This document shows positions 1 through 7,167 of a DNA stretch of 8,087 nt, in pieces. The number at the start of each line of letters is the position of its first letter. Within the stretch, counting starts at the first letter, position 1. A program made the position numbers and the translations under genes. The stretch is from Gallionellaceae bacterium UBA5126 (GTDB taxonomy: Bacteria > Pseudomonadota > Gammaproteobacteria > Burkholderiales > Gallionellaceae). Below the pieces are notes generated by a model. That model saw only the letters and a program-made list of their open reading frames with translations. It did no database searches and was not told the origin of the DNA. Location: the NCBI GenBank assembly GCA_002414205.1, contig DHYQ01000046.1, positions 11,284-19,370 of the forward strand. Direction: 5' to 3'.

Positions 1-1382
1 CCATAGTCCGCGCCGTGGTTGCGGTAGTGGAACAGGCTGATGTTCCAACCGTGGTTCATGCTCAACAGGAAGTTCATCAGCGCGCCGGGGCGCTCCGGGA
101 ATTCAAAGCGGAACAGGATTTCGTCGGTCACTTGCGCCGAGTGGCCGCCAACCAGATGGCGCAGGTGCAACTTGGCCATTTCGTTGTCGCTCAAGTCCAG
201 CGTGGAGAGGCGATTTTCGCGCAGGGTGCGCACCAATTCGGCGGTTTCCGACTGGTTGTGCACCTGCACGCCGACAAACACGTGCGCGGTTTTGGGATCG
301 CCGTAGCGGTAGTTGAATTCGGTGATGTTGCGCTTGCCGAGCAGGGCGCAGAATTCGCGGAAGCTGCCGGGGGTTTCCGGGATGGTGACGGCCAGAATGG
401 CTTCACGCTGTTCGCCGATTTCCGCCCGCTCGGCCACAAAGCGCAGGCGGTCGAAATTCATGTTGGCCCCGGAGGTGACGGCCACCAGCGTCTGGCTATT
501 CAGTTGCTCGCGCGCGGCATAGCGCTTGGCCCCGGCCACGGCCAGCGCCCCGGCGGGTTCCAGAATGGAGCGGGTGTCTTCAAACACATCCTTCAGTGCG
601 GCGCAGATTTCGTCGGTATTCACCAGCACTACCTCGTCCACCAGTTGCTGGCACAGGCGGAAGGTTTCCTCGCCCACCTGCTTCACCGCCACGCCGTCGG
701 CAAACAGCCCGACATGCTCCAGCACTACGCGCCGTTGCTGACGCAGCGAGGCAAACATGGCATCCGAATCCACCGGCTGCACGCCGATGATTTTGATGTC
801 CGGGCGCAGTTGCTTGACATAGGCCGCCACCCCGGCAATCAGCCCGCCGCCGCCAATGGCCAGGAAAATGGCATGAATCGGCTGGTTGTGCTGACGCAGG
901 ATTTCCATGCCGATGGTGCCCTGCCCGGCGATGACATCCGGGTCGTCATAGGGATGGACAAACACCATGCCGGTTTCGCGTTCCAACGTCAGTGCGTGCT
1001 GGTAGGCATCGGAATAGGAATCGCCGTGCAGCACCACCTTGCCACCGCGCCGCTCCACGGCCTGAATCTTGATCTGTGGGGTGGTCGTGGGCATGACAAT
1101 GGTGGCTTGGCAGCCCAGTTTTTTCGCCGACAGTGCCACGCCTTGGGCATGGTTGCCCGCCGAGGCAGCGATCACGCCCTTGGCCAGTTGTGCCGGGGAC
1201 AGTTGCGCCATCTTGTTGTACGCCCCGCGCAGCTTGAAGGAAAACACCGGCTGCATGTCCTCGCGCTTCAGCAAAATGCTGTTGCCGCTACGCACCGACA
1301 AATTCGGAGCCATGTCCAGCGGGGTTTCCACCGCCACGTCATATACCCGTGCGTTCAAAATGCGCTTTAAATATCCGTCCAT
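1..1382 (-). CDS. ilvA: Threonine dehydratase (threonine ammonia-lyase), biosynthetic, C-terminus cut by window edge
   Basis: A PLP enzyme that deaminates L-threonine to 2-oxobutanoate, the first step of isoleucine synthesis, in the cytoplasm. The minus strand reads 460 residues without a stop before the left edge; family members are about 500-515 residues, so roughly 45-50 are missing. Visible landmarks are the KRED segment (39-42), the PLP-binding lysine K50 in SFKLRGAYNK, the SAGNHAQG segment (74-81) and the glycine-rich phosphate loop GGGG (177-180). Two ACT-like regulatory repeats follow, the first from about residue 325 and the second from about 420, the latter truncated. Two such repeats mark the isoleucine-inhibited biosynthetic form rather than the short catabolic TdcB. 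The start at 1382 has a GAGGA Shine-Dalgarno seven bases upstream; the ATG at 1389 is in another frame. It diverges from the tRNA gene. The family call is very secure; allosteric control is inferred from the family. Confidence 0.96.
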   Translation of the reverse strand, partial: MDGYLKRILNARVYDVAVETPLDMAPNLSVRSGNSILLKREDMQPVFSFKLRGAYNKMAQLSPAQLAKGVIAASAGNHAQGVALSAKKLGCQATIVMPTTTPQIKIQAVERRGGKVVLHGDSYSDAYQHALTLERETGMVFVHPYDDPDVIAGQGTIGMEILRQHNQPIHAIFLAIGGGGLIAGVAAYVKQLRPDIKIIGVQPVDSDAMFASLRQQRRVVLEHVGLFADGVAVKQVGEETFRLCQQLVDEVVLVNTDEICAALKDVFEDTRSILEPAGALAVAGAKRYAAREQLNSQTLVAVTSGANMNFDRLRFVAERAEIGEQREAILAVTIPETPGSFREFCALLGKRNITEFNYRYGDPKTAHVFVGVQVHNQSETAELVRTLRENRLSTLDLSDNEMAKLHLRHLVGGHSAQVTDEILFRFEFPERPGALMNFLLSMNHGWNISLFHYRNHGADY

Positions 1383-1412
1383 CACTCATTCCTCGACAAA
1401 AACGGCGCGAAG

Positions 1413-1441
1413 GTTAGCACAATCGCTTTGACAAACTGCAA
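1413..1441 (-). promoter_or_regulatory. Candidate ilvA promoter
   Basis: Read on the minus strand, TTGCAG (1441-1436) and GCTAAC (1418-1413) are separated by 17 bases, with a TG extended -10 element just before GCTAAC. The -10 hexamer matches consensus poorly (3 of 6), so this is tentative. It would give a leader of about 25 bases, too short for a classical attenuator. Its -35 lies two bases from the -35 of the divergent tRNA promoter. Confidence 0.35.
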
Positions 1442-1456
1442 TTATTCAAAGATAAT
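1428..1456 (+). promoter_or_regulatory. Sigma-70 promoter of tRNA-Lys with GC-rich discriminator
   Basis: A perfect TTGACA (1428-1433), a 17-base spacer and GATAAT (1451-1456, 5 of 6 to consensus) predict transcription from about 1463, seven bases before the mature tRNA. The bases after the -10 are GCGCGCC (1457-1463). GC-rich discriminators are typical of stable-RNA promoters under stringent (ppGpp/DksA) control; that regulation is inferred here. Confidence 0.88.
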
Positions 1457-1469
1457 GCGCGCCGCTAAC

Positions 1470-1545
1470 GGGTCGTTAGCTCAGCTGGTAGAGCAGCGGA
1501 CTCTTAATCCGTTTGTCATAGGTTCGATCCCTATACGACCCACCA
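1470..1545 (+). tRNA. tRNA-Lys (anticodon CTT)
   Basis: This 76-base gene folds as a full cloverleaf. The acceptor stem pairs GGGTCGT (1470-1476) with ACGACCC (1535-1541), followed by discriminator A1542 and an encoded CCA (1543-1545). The D-loop region carries AGCTCAGCTGGTAGAGC. The anticodon stem CGGA/TCCG encloses loop CTCTTAA (1501-1507), giving anticodon CTT (1503-1505), which reads AAG lysine codons. The T arm carries GGTTCGATCC. It has its own strong promoter and a hairpin terminator six bases downstream, so it is probably a single-gene transcription unit. No direct repeat of its 3' end was seen in the window, so there is no sign of an integrated element. Confidence 0.97.
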
Positions 1546-1550
1546 GATTC

Positions 1551-1577
1551 AAGGCTTGCACACTGCAAGCCTTTTTT
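1551..1577 (+). terminator. Rho-independent terminator after tRNA-Lys
   Basis: A perfect 10-bp stem, AAGGCTTGCA (1551-1560) with TGCAAGCCTT (1564-1573), closes a CAC loop and runs into six T residues (1572-1577). It should release the tRNA transcript and limit read-through into the kinase gene that starts at 1611. Confidence 0.93.
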
Positions 1578-1610
1578 GCATTCAAGACTTAGGATAGGCA
1601 CACTCCCCGC

Positions 1611-4600
1611 ATGACGATGCGACCTGAACCGGCAGCGGCCAACGAAGTCGATGCTTCCAGCTACGAGCGGGGAGGCTATGCGCTGGCGATATTTTTTATC
1701 GGACTGGCAGTGCTGGTTTTTTTGTGGCATGCCGTGCATGCCCGCTATGACCAGCGCGTCGCCGATGATTTTGAAGCGGAAGCCTTGCGCGTTTCAACCA
1801 AGGTTTCCGAGCGTATGCGGGCATATGGGCAAATTTTACGCAGTGGCGCTGGGCTGTTTGCCGTCTCCAATCAGGTCTCGCGTCAGGACTGGCACCGTTT
1901 TGTGCAAGCGCTGGATCTGGATCACAATTATCGCGGCATCCAGGGCGTTGGTTATGCCCAGCTCATTCCCTCGGCGGTTCTTGCTGCCCATGTGCAAGCC
2001 ATACGACGCGAAGGCTTTCCTGAATATGAGGTCAAGCCAGCCGGTCAGCGCGACCCTTACACCAGTATCATTTATCTAGAACCGTTTGCCGGGCGTAATC
2101 TGCGCGCCTTCGGCTACGACATGCTGTCCGAGCCGACCCGGCGCGAGGCCATGCTGCGTGCCCGTGACACTGGTGAGGTGGCCTGGTCTGGGCGTGTGCA
2201 TTTGGTGCAGGAAACCAATGTCGATGTGCAGATGGGGATGTTGGCGTATCAGCCGATATATCGTTTCGGTACAGTGAATTTGACGGTGGCGCAGCGCCGC
2301 GAGCATTTGATCGGCTGGGTGTACAGCCCGTATCGCATGACCGATTTGCTCAAGCCTATTCTCCACAATGAACTGCGTGAAATTCGCGTGGAAATTTTTG
2401 ACGGTAGTGATCCGGTCAATAGTGCGCGTATTTTCGACAACCATCCTGAATTGGATGCAGGTGGAAAAATGGCGGAATACCACACATCGCAACAGATTCA
2501 GGTGGGCGGGCGTGTGTGGACGCTGCGGTACCGCGCCTTGCCCGATTACGTCGTGGTCAACAAGATTGCGACCCCTTGGCCGGAGTTGCTGGGTCTGTTG
2601 TTGATTGCGGTGGCGTTGTTATTGTTGGCATGGGTTTTGCATCAGACACGCAAGCGTGGCGCGGCCGCGTTGCACGACAGTTTGCAGCGTTATCAGCATA
2701 TGGCGGCGACCTTGCCGATGGTGTTGTATGACTACATTGAACCCGTGCCGGATCAAGGGCGTTTCCGCTATCTCAGTCCGCGTTGCAAGGAGTTGCTGGG
2801 TGTGGAGGAGCAGCGCTTGCTGCAAGATGTGCAGGTGTTCTGGCGTATGGTGCATCCTGACGATGTGGCGCGTTTGCGGCAGGAAAATCAGCGGGCCATT
2901 GCGGCGCAAGATCATTTCGCTGCGGAGGTGCGTTTTACCACCCCGGATGGCACCCTGAAGTGGTTGCAATTGTCCTCCAAGCCAGGGCGTATCGTGGATG
3001 GCGCGGTGGTGTGGAGCGGCTACATGCTGGATGTCACGGCGCGGAAACAGGACGAAGAAAAATTGGCGCTGCTGATGCGCGATATGGATGATTTGTATAA
3101 CCGTGCCGCCTCCGGTTATCACTCCATCGGCCCGGATGGCGTGATCTTGCACATCAACGATACCGCGTTGAATTGGCTGGGCCTCAGTCGTCGTGAGGTG
3201 GAAGGACGGATGCGAATTCAGGATTTGCTGACGGAAGACAGTCGGCAGAAATTCCGCAGCGAATATCCGAAGTTTTTACAGGCCGGCGAAATGTCCGGTC
3301 TGGAATTGGATATGCGGCGGCGTGATGGCTCGGTATTGTCGGTGTTGGTGGCTGGGACGGCGCAGTATGACGGCAATGGCAATTTCCTGATGTCGCGCAG
3401 CACCTTGCTGAATATCACGGAAAGCAAGCAGGTGCAGCGTGAACATCGCCGCCTGCTGGAAATCTTTGATGTGACGACCGATTTCATTGGCATGCGGGAT
3501 TTGCAGTCGAATTTCCTCTATCACAACCATGCGGCGTATCACATGCTGGGCTTGTCCTTGCAGACAGACATGTCGCAGCTTGAGCTGAAAGATCTACACC
3601 TGGCATGGGCGTGCAAGGTGGTGGAAGAAGTGGGGATTCCCGCCGCGCTGCGTACCGGCGCCTGGCAAGGTGAAACGGCGCTGTTGCGTCGTGATGGGCA
3701 GGAAATTCCAGTATCGCAATTGATTATTCTGCACCGCGATGAAAATGGTGTGCCCAGTGCGTTGTCGACGATTATCCGGGATATTTCGTCGCAGAAGCGC
3801 CAGCAGCAGCAATTGATTCGTGCCAAGGAAGAGGCCGAGGCAGCCAATCATGCCAAGAGCGCTTTCCTGTCGGCCATGAGCCACGAAATCCGCACGCCGC
3901 TGAATGCCATCATTGGTATGAGCTATCTGCTGGAGCATTCGCTGCTGAACAGCGAGCAGAAACAGCAACTGGGGGGGATTCAGGTGTCCAGCCGCAATTT
4001 GTTGTCGCTGATTAACGATGTGCTGGATATTTCCAAAATCGAGGCGGGCGAGGTACTGCTGGACAACGCCCCCTTGTCGCTGGAAGCACTGCTGACTGAT
4101 TTGCAGACCATGTTCCGGGTGCTGGCCAGTAACAAGGGGCTGAATTTGGTCGTCAAGCCGTTGCCGCAGGCTTTGCCCACGGTGCTGGAAGGTGACGCCT
4201 CGCATTTGCAACAGATGCTCAGTAATTTGCTCAGTAACGCCATTAAATTTACCGAGCAAGGAGAGGTCGCTCTGGCGTGTCAGATTGATCAATTGGAGGC
4301 CGACCGTTTGCAGTTGCGCTTCAGTGTGCGCGACACGGGCATCGGCATCCCGGCGGCGGTGCAGGGCAAACTGTTTCAACCCTTTATCCAGGCCGATAGC
4401 TCGACTGCGCGCAAATATGGCGGCACCGGCTTGGGGTTGTCCATCGTGCGACAACTGGCTGGGTTGATGGGCGGTACCGTTGGGCTGGAAAGCGAACCCG
4501 GCAAGGGGAGTGAGTTCTGGTTCACCGTGTCGCTGGGGTGTGGTGCTGGCGAGCGTTGTCCGCTGTCGGCCAACTTTGTGGCCGCTCGTCCCTTGCAGGT

Positions 4601-6107
4601 GTTGATTGCCGAGGACAATCCGGCGGATGTTGCTGTGCTGACCGCAGTGGCGCGTCGCTTTGGCTGGGAAGCCGAATTGGTCGGGGATGGCTTGGAAATG
4701 GTGGATACGGTGTTGCGTCGCCTGCGTACCGAGCAGCCCATTGACTGCATCATTCTGGACTGGTTGATGCCCAATATGGACGGTTTGGCTGCGCTGGCGG
4801 TCTTGCAAGGCAAGCTGGGTGAACAGCACATGCCGTCCGTCATCATGGTGACAGCGGAGGAAAAGGATGAATTGCTGCGTTCGATACGCCACAGCGCACC
4901 GCCGCCGGATCATGTGCTGACCAAGCCGGTGTCGGCCTCTAATCTGTTTAACAGTGTGAATGAAGCGGTGCAAGCGCATGGTCTGGGCTTTGACCATGTG
5001 TTGAACGCGACCCTGCTGCAAAGTGAAAGCAGTTTGTGGCTACCGGAAGTGCATGCGCTGGTGGTGGACGACAGTCACCTGAATCTGGAGGTGTGTGCGC
5101 GTATTCTGGACAGCGAAGGGGCGCGTGCTACCCTGGCCGAGTCCGAGTCCGGGGCCGAGGCGCTGGAGCAGTTGCGCCAGCATGCGGATACCTTTGATAT
5201 TGTGTTGCTGGACATCCAGATGCCGGGAATGGATGGCATCGAGGTCGCCGAGCGTATTCGCCACGACTTGAATCTGACGACGTTACCGGTCGTGGCGCTG
5301 ACGGCGGGAGCCATGTCTAGTGAGCGTAATCGTGCGCTGGAAGCGGGCATGGATGATTTCCTGACCAAGCCGATTGAGCCCTCGCGCTTGATCCGGGTCA
5401 TGCGTCAGCATATCGAACGTAGCCGCAAACAGGTGTTGCCGGTGCGTACACGGGAATTCACCCAGCAGGAGGACGGTGGTGAATGGCCACACATTGACGG
5501 TATGGATCACTTGCAGGTGAAGACGCAGTTGGGTGGCGATCGAAAACTATTCATCAAGCTGCTACAGGGTTTTGTGGCGGAAGGGCGTAGCGTGCCGCAA
5601 ACACTGACTTCCCTGCTGGCCTGCCAGTCCTATCCTGTGGCGAGTGCCTTGTTGCACCGCACGCGCGGCCTGTTGGGGAATCTGCGTGCCATGGGCGTGT
5701 ATGAGGCGGCCAAGTGGCTGGAAGATGATCTGAAATCCGGTGGCGCGCAGCATGAGCGTTTGTTGCAGGGTTTTGTTGCGGCGTATGAACAGTTGCTGCA
5801 TAACGTTGAAAGCTGGTTGCAGCAAAATCCGCCTCCGGGTAGTGTGAGCGTGCCCAGCGGGCATTCAGCGTCCTTGGATGTGGCGCAACTGTGGCGACTG
5901 ATTGAGCGCCTGGTGCCTGCCTTGGAGGAAAATCGTCTGGATGCGCTGGGCATGGCCACTGACATTGAGTTGTTGGTGGCCGACACTGAATTCGGTAAAC
6001 TTTACGAACCTGTGTTGCAGCAGGTGGACAATTTGCAATATCCCGAAGCCTTGCGTGCACTGAGCAGTTTCAGTGCGGCAATTCCACAGCCATTGGCGAA
6101 AGAATGA
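1611..6107 (+). CDS. CHASE-PAS hybrid histidine kinase with two receivers and Hpt domain
   Basis: A 1498-residue inner-membrane sensor kinase. Order: membrane segment (23-44); periplasmic CHASE domain (about 65-235, with GIQGVGYAQ and [15 protein letters not shown]); second membrane segment (326-345); three PAS domains (about 358-482, 490-610, 613-733); a helical linker; HisKA with phosphorylatable H758 in [10 protein letters not shown]; HATPase with N876, D908 in DTGIGIP and GGTGLGL (about 937-943). Receiver 1 has E1001/D1002, acceptor D1050, T1081 and K1105. Receiver 2 has D1153/D1154, acceptor D1201, T1231 and K1253. An Hpt domain with H1349 in HRTRG and a helical tail of about 100 residues follow. 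All catalytic residues are present, so a His-Asp-His relay is expected. The ligand is unknown; bacterial CHASE ligands are mostly uncharacterised. The start at 1611 has only a distant AGGATAGG (1591-1598); ATG at 1617 is an alternative. The next gene starts one base after the stop, suggesting it is the relay target. It resembles no single named kinase closely enough for a symbol. Confidence 0.95.
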   Translation: MTMRPEPAAANEVDASSYERGGYALAIFFIGLAVLVFLWHAVHARYDQRVADDFEAEALRVSTKVSERMRAYGQILRSGAGLFAVSNQVSRQDWHRFVQALDLDHNYRGIQGVGYAQLIPSAVLAAHVQAIRREGFPEYEVKPAGQRDPYTSIIYLEPFAGRNLRAFGYDMLSEPTRREAMLRARDTGEVAWSGRVHLVQETNVDVQMGMLAYQPIYRFGTVNLTVAQRREHLIGWVYSPYRMTDLLKPILHNELREIRVEIFDGSDPVNSARIFDNHPELDAGGKMAEYHTSQQIQVGGRVWTLRYRALPDYVVVNKIATPWPELLGLLLIAVALLLLAWVLHQTRKRGAAALHDSLQRYQHMAATLPMVLYDYIEPVPDQGRFRYLSPRCKELLGVEEQRLLQDVQVFWRMVHPDDVARLRQENQRAIAAQDHFAAEVRFTTPDGTLKWLQLSSKPGRIVDGAVVWSGYMLDVTARKQDEEKLALLMRDMDDLYNRAASGYHSIGPDGVILHINDTALNWLGLSRREVEGRMRIQDLLTEDSRQKFRSEYPKFLQAGEMSGLELDMRRRDGSVLSVLVAGTAQYDGNGNFLMSRSTLLNITESKQVQREHRRLLEIFDVTTDFIGMRDLQSNFLYHNHAAYHMLGLSLQTDMSQLELKDLHLAWACKVVEEVGIPAALRTGAWQGETALLRRDGQEIPVSQLIILHRDENGVPSALSTIIRDISSQKRQQQQLIRAKEEAEAANHAKSAFLSAMSHEIRTPLNAIIGMSYLLEHSLLNSEQKQQLGGIQVSSRNLLSLINDVLDISKIEAGEVLLDNAPLSLEALLTDLQTMFRVLASNKGLNLVVKPLPQALPTVLEGDASHLQQMLSNLLSNAIKFTEQGEVALACQIDQLEADRLQLRFSVRDTGIGIPAAVQGKLFQPFIQADSSTARKYGGTGLGLSIVRQLAGLMGGTVGLESEPGKGSEFWFTVSLGCGAGERCPLSANFVAARPLQVLIAEDNPADVAVLTAVARRFGWEAELVGDGLEMVDTVLRRLRTEQPIDCIILDWLMPNMDGLAALAVLQGKLGEQHMPSVIMVTAEEKDELLRSIRHSAPPPDHVLTKPVSASNLFNSVNEAVQAHGLGFDHVLNATLLQSESSLWLPEVHALVVDDSHLNLEVCARILDSEGARATLAESESGAEALEQLRQHADTFDIVLLDIQMPGMDGIEVAERIRHDLNLTTLPVVALTAGAMSSERNRALEAGMDDFLTKPIEPSRLIRVMRQHIERSRKQVLPVRTREFTQQEDGGEWPHIDGMDHLQVKTQLGGDRKLFIKLLQGFVAEGRSVPQTLTSLLACQSYPVASALLHRTRGLLGNLRAMGVYEAAKWLEDDLKSGGAQHERLLQGFVAAYEQLLHNVESWLQQNPPPGSVSVPSGHSASLDVAQLWRLIERLVPALEENRLDALGMATDIELLVADTEFGKLYEPVLQQVDNLQYPEALRALSSFSAAIPQPLAKE

Positions 6108-6108
6108 C

Positions 6109-6363
6109 ATGACGGATACGACCTTGAATCCACGCCCCAGTTTGTTGATTGTGGACGACGCAGCGGAGAATATCCGGGTGTTAGCCAGTATTCTGGGATC
6201 GGATTATGAAATTACCTTTGCCACTGGTGGTCAGCAGGCGCTGAAGCTGGTCAATCAGCATCCGCCACAGTTGATTCTGCTGGATGTGGTGATGCCGGAG
6301 ATGGACGGTTATGCGGTCTTGATGCCCTGCAAAGTGACGCCGCCACCCGCCATATCCCGGTGA
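6109..6363 (+). CDS. N-terminal fragment of the REC-GGDEF regulator (partial receiver domain)
   Basis: An 84-residue open frame covering the first half of a receiver domain: the acidic pair D16/D17 in LLIVDDAAEN, and acceptor D59 in LLDVVMPEMDG. After DGYAVL (about residue 71) the sequence stops resembling a receiver, giving MPCKVTPPPAISR before the stop. The fragment lacks the conserved Thr and Lys and the last strands and helices of the fold, so as it stands it is unlikely to work as a receiver. ATG at 6109 is chosen because it directly precedes the domain and sits one base after the kinase stop; frame-matched codons further upstream lie inside the kinase gene. No strong Shine-Dalgarno is present (GCGAAAGA only), consistent with coupled translation. 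Confidence 0.72.
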   Translation: MTDTTLNPRPSLLIVDDAAENIRVLASILGSDYEITFATGGQQALKLVNQHPPQLILLDVVMPEMDGYAVLMPCKVTPPPAISR

Positions 6364-7085
6364 TTTTTGTCACCGCGCAGCAGGATGGAGAATCGGAGCG
6401 CACTGCTCTGCGCTCAGGTGCGGTGGATTTCATCCATAAACCGATCAATCCCGATGTGGTGCGCGCGCGGGTGCAGGTGCACCTGAAGCTGAGCGAGCGC
6501 GAACGTGAATTGACCGAGCTGAATGAGCGCTATCGCAGGCTGGCGGAGGAGATGCAGCAACTCGCCATTCACGACGGTCTGACCCAGTTGTACAACCGTC
6601 ATTACCTGCACCAATTCATCCAGAAAGAGGAGGCCAGCGCCAAGCGCATTGGCTATAGCTTGTCCATCGTCATGATGGATCTGGATTACTTCAAGCGTAT
6701 CAACGATGAATATGGGCATATGGTCGGCGATTTGGTGTTGATTCAGGCGGCCCATCTGGTGCTGCAACGCCTGCGCCAGTCCGACATGGCGTTTCGTTTC
6801 GGCGGGGAAGAGTTTTTGTTGATTTTGCCGAATACCAAAGCGCATGACGCCGCCGTAATCTGTGAAGATTTACGCAGTTTGTTGCAGCAAACCGGGGTGG
6901 GTACTCTGGCGGCGGGCGAGGTCACCGCCAGCTTTGGCGTGGCGCAACTGACCGAAACCTGCGAAAACATCGACCAACTCATCAACATGGCCGATCAGGC
7001 CCTGTATCAAGCCAAATCACGTGGACGGAATCGCGTGGAAATCCTGGCGTGTCAGGCTGGAAAAGCCGCTTGTCCGACAGTTTAA
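6360..7085 (+). CDS. C-terminal fragment of the REC-GGDEF regulator, complete GGDEF diguanylate cyclase domain
   Basis: This frame begins inside the receiver (VIFVTA strand, then the Lys switch residue in FIHKPI), passes through a charged helical linker (LSERERELTELNERYRRL) and contains a full GGDEF domain. Seen in the domain are the entry motif DGLTQLYNRHYL, the metal and substrate segment MDLDYFKRINDEYGHMVGD, the active-site GGEEF (6801-6815), and an RQSD inhibitory-site motif five residues before it. That is the known RxxD placement for product inhibition by cyclic-di-GMP. The later DQALYQAKSRGRNRV motif is also intact. The nominal GTG start at 6360 overlaps the upstream TGA, but it lies mid-fold and has no Shine-Dalgarno, so I do not believe it is a native start; the true start is 6109 across the frameshift. 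The cyclase assignment is secure; expression as written is doubtful. Confidence 0.82.
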   Translation: MIFVTAQQDGESERTALRSGAVDFIHKPINPDVVRARVQVHLKLSERERELTELNERYRRLAEEMQQLAIHDGLTQLYNRHYLHQFIQKEEASAKRIGYSLSIVMMDLDYFKRINDEYGHMVGDLVLIQAAHLVLQRLRQSDMAFRFGGEEFLLILPNTKAHDAAVICEDLRSLLQQTGVGTLAAGEVTASFGVAQLTETCENIDQLINMADQALYQAKSRGRNRVEILACQAGKAACPTV

Positions 7086-7096
7086 ACAGGCGTTTT
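7061..7096 (+). terminator. Weak candidate terminator at the end of the signalling cassette
   Basis: AAAAGCCGCTTGT (7061-7073) can pair with ACAGGCGTTTT (7086-7096) with a two-base bulge and a loop of about 12 bases, overlapping the cyclase stop codon. Only four Ts end the stem and AAAA follows, so termination would be inefficient if it occurs. Confidence 0.25.
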
Positions 7097-7104
7097 AAAA
7101 TCAT

Positions 7105-7133
7105 TTGACACCCGCAGGTCTTGCCGTTACATT
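7105..7133 (+). promoter_or_regulatory. Sigma-70 promoter for the efflux adaptor gene
   Basis: A perfect TTGACA (7105-7110), a 17-base spacer and TACATT (7128-7133, 4 of 6 to consensus) lie 35 bases upstream of the adaptor start codon. This predicts a start near 7140 and a leader of about 28 bases. It suggests that the efflux gene is a separate unit from the kinase-cyclase pair. No clear operator palindrome was seen around it. Confidence 0.65.
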
Positions 7134-7167
7134 GCGCCTCCCGTTGAGAGCTCCGCGCAAGACATTC

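Larger units (their letters stand above)
6109..7085 (+). pseudogene. REC-GGDEF diguanylate cyclase response regulator, disrupted by a frameshift
   Basis: The whole locus encodes a PleD/WspR-like response regulator: receiver, helical linker and GGDEF cyclase, which would convert two GTP to cyclic-di-GMP. Frame 1 is clean to DGYAVL, then leaves the receiver fold and stops at 6361-6363. The frame beginning DALQSDAATRHIPVIFVTA resumes the same receiver at 6321. Restoring one G near 6320-6321 (TTGATG to TTGGATG) gives a continuous protein of 325 residues with no missing residues by family comparison. Corrected landmarks are D16/D17, acceptor D59, T89, K111 and GGEEF at 232-236. The start follows the kinase stop by one base, so it is probably co-transcribed and translationally coupled. 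Whether the lesion is biological or a sequencing error cannot be settled here. Confidence 0.8.

Noticed and set aside
15..1370. Long plus-strand open frame (451 codons) opposite ilvA
   Set aside because: It is antisense to a clear threonine dehydratase, and its product is rich in His, Gln and Gly with no recognisable domain, as expected of a GC-rich shadow frame.
1470..1610. tRNA-Lys as the attachment site of an integrated element
   Set aside because: No duplicated tRNA 3' end, integrase or phage-like gene is visible; the downstream kinase has the same base composition as its neighbours.
4215..4240. Short direct repeat (CTCAGTAA twice)
   Set aside because: It encodes the repeated LSN of the kinase N-box and is explained by protein conservation.
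3594..5021. Minus-strand open frame of 475 codons inside the kinase gene
   Set aside because: It lies opposite conserved HisKA, HATPase and receiver sequence; the His/Gln-rich composition is typical of an antisense shadow.
6315..6362. Programmed -1 ribosomal frameshift joining the two halves of the REC-GGDEF gene
   Set aside because: I see no X-XXY-YYZ slippery heptamer, no A or T run and no obvious following stem-loop at the junction; a simple one-base deletion explains the pattern better.
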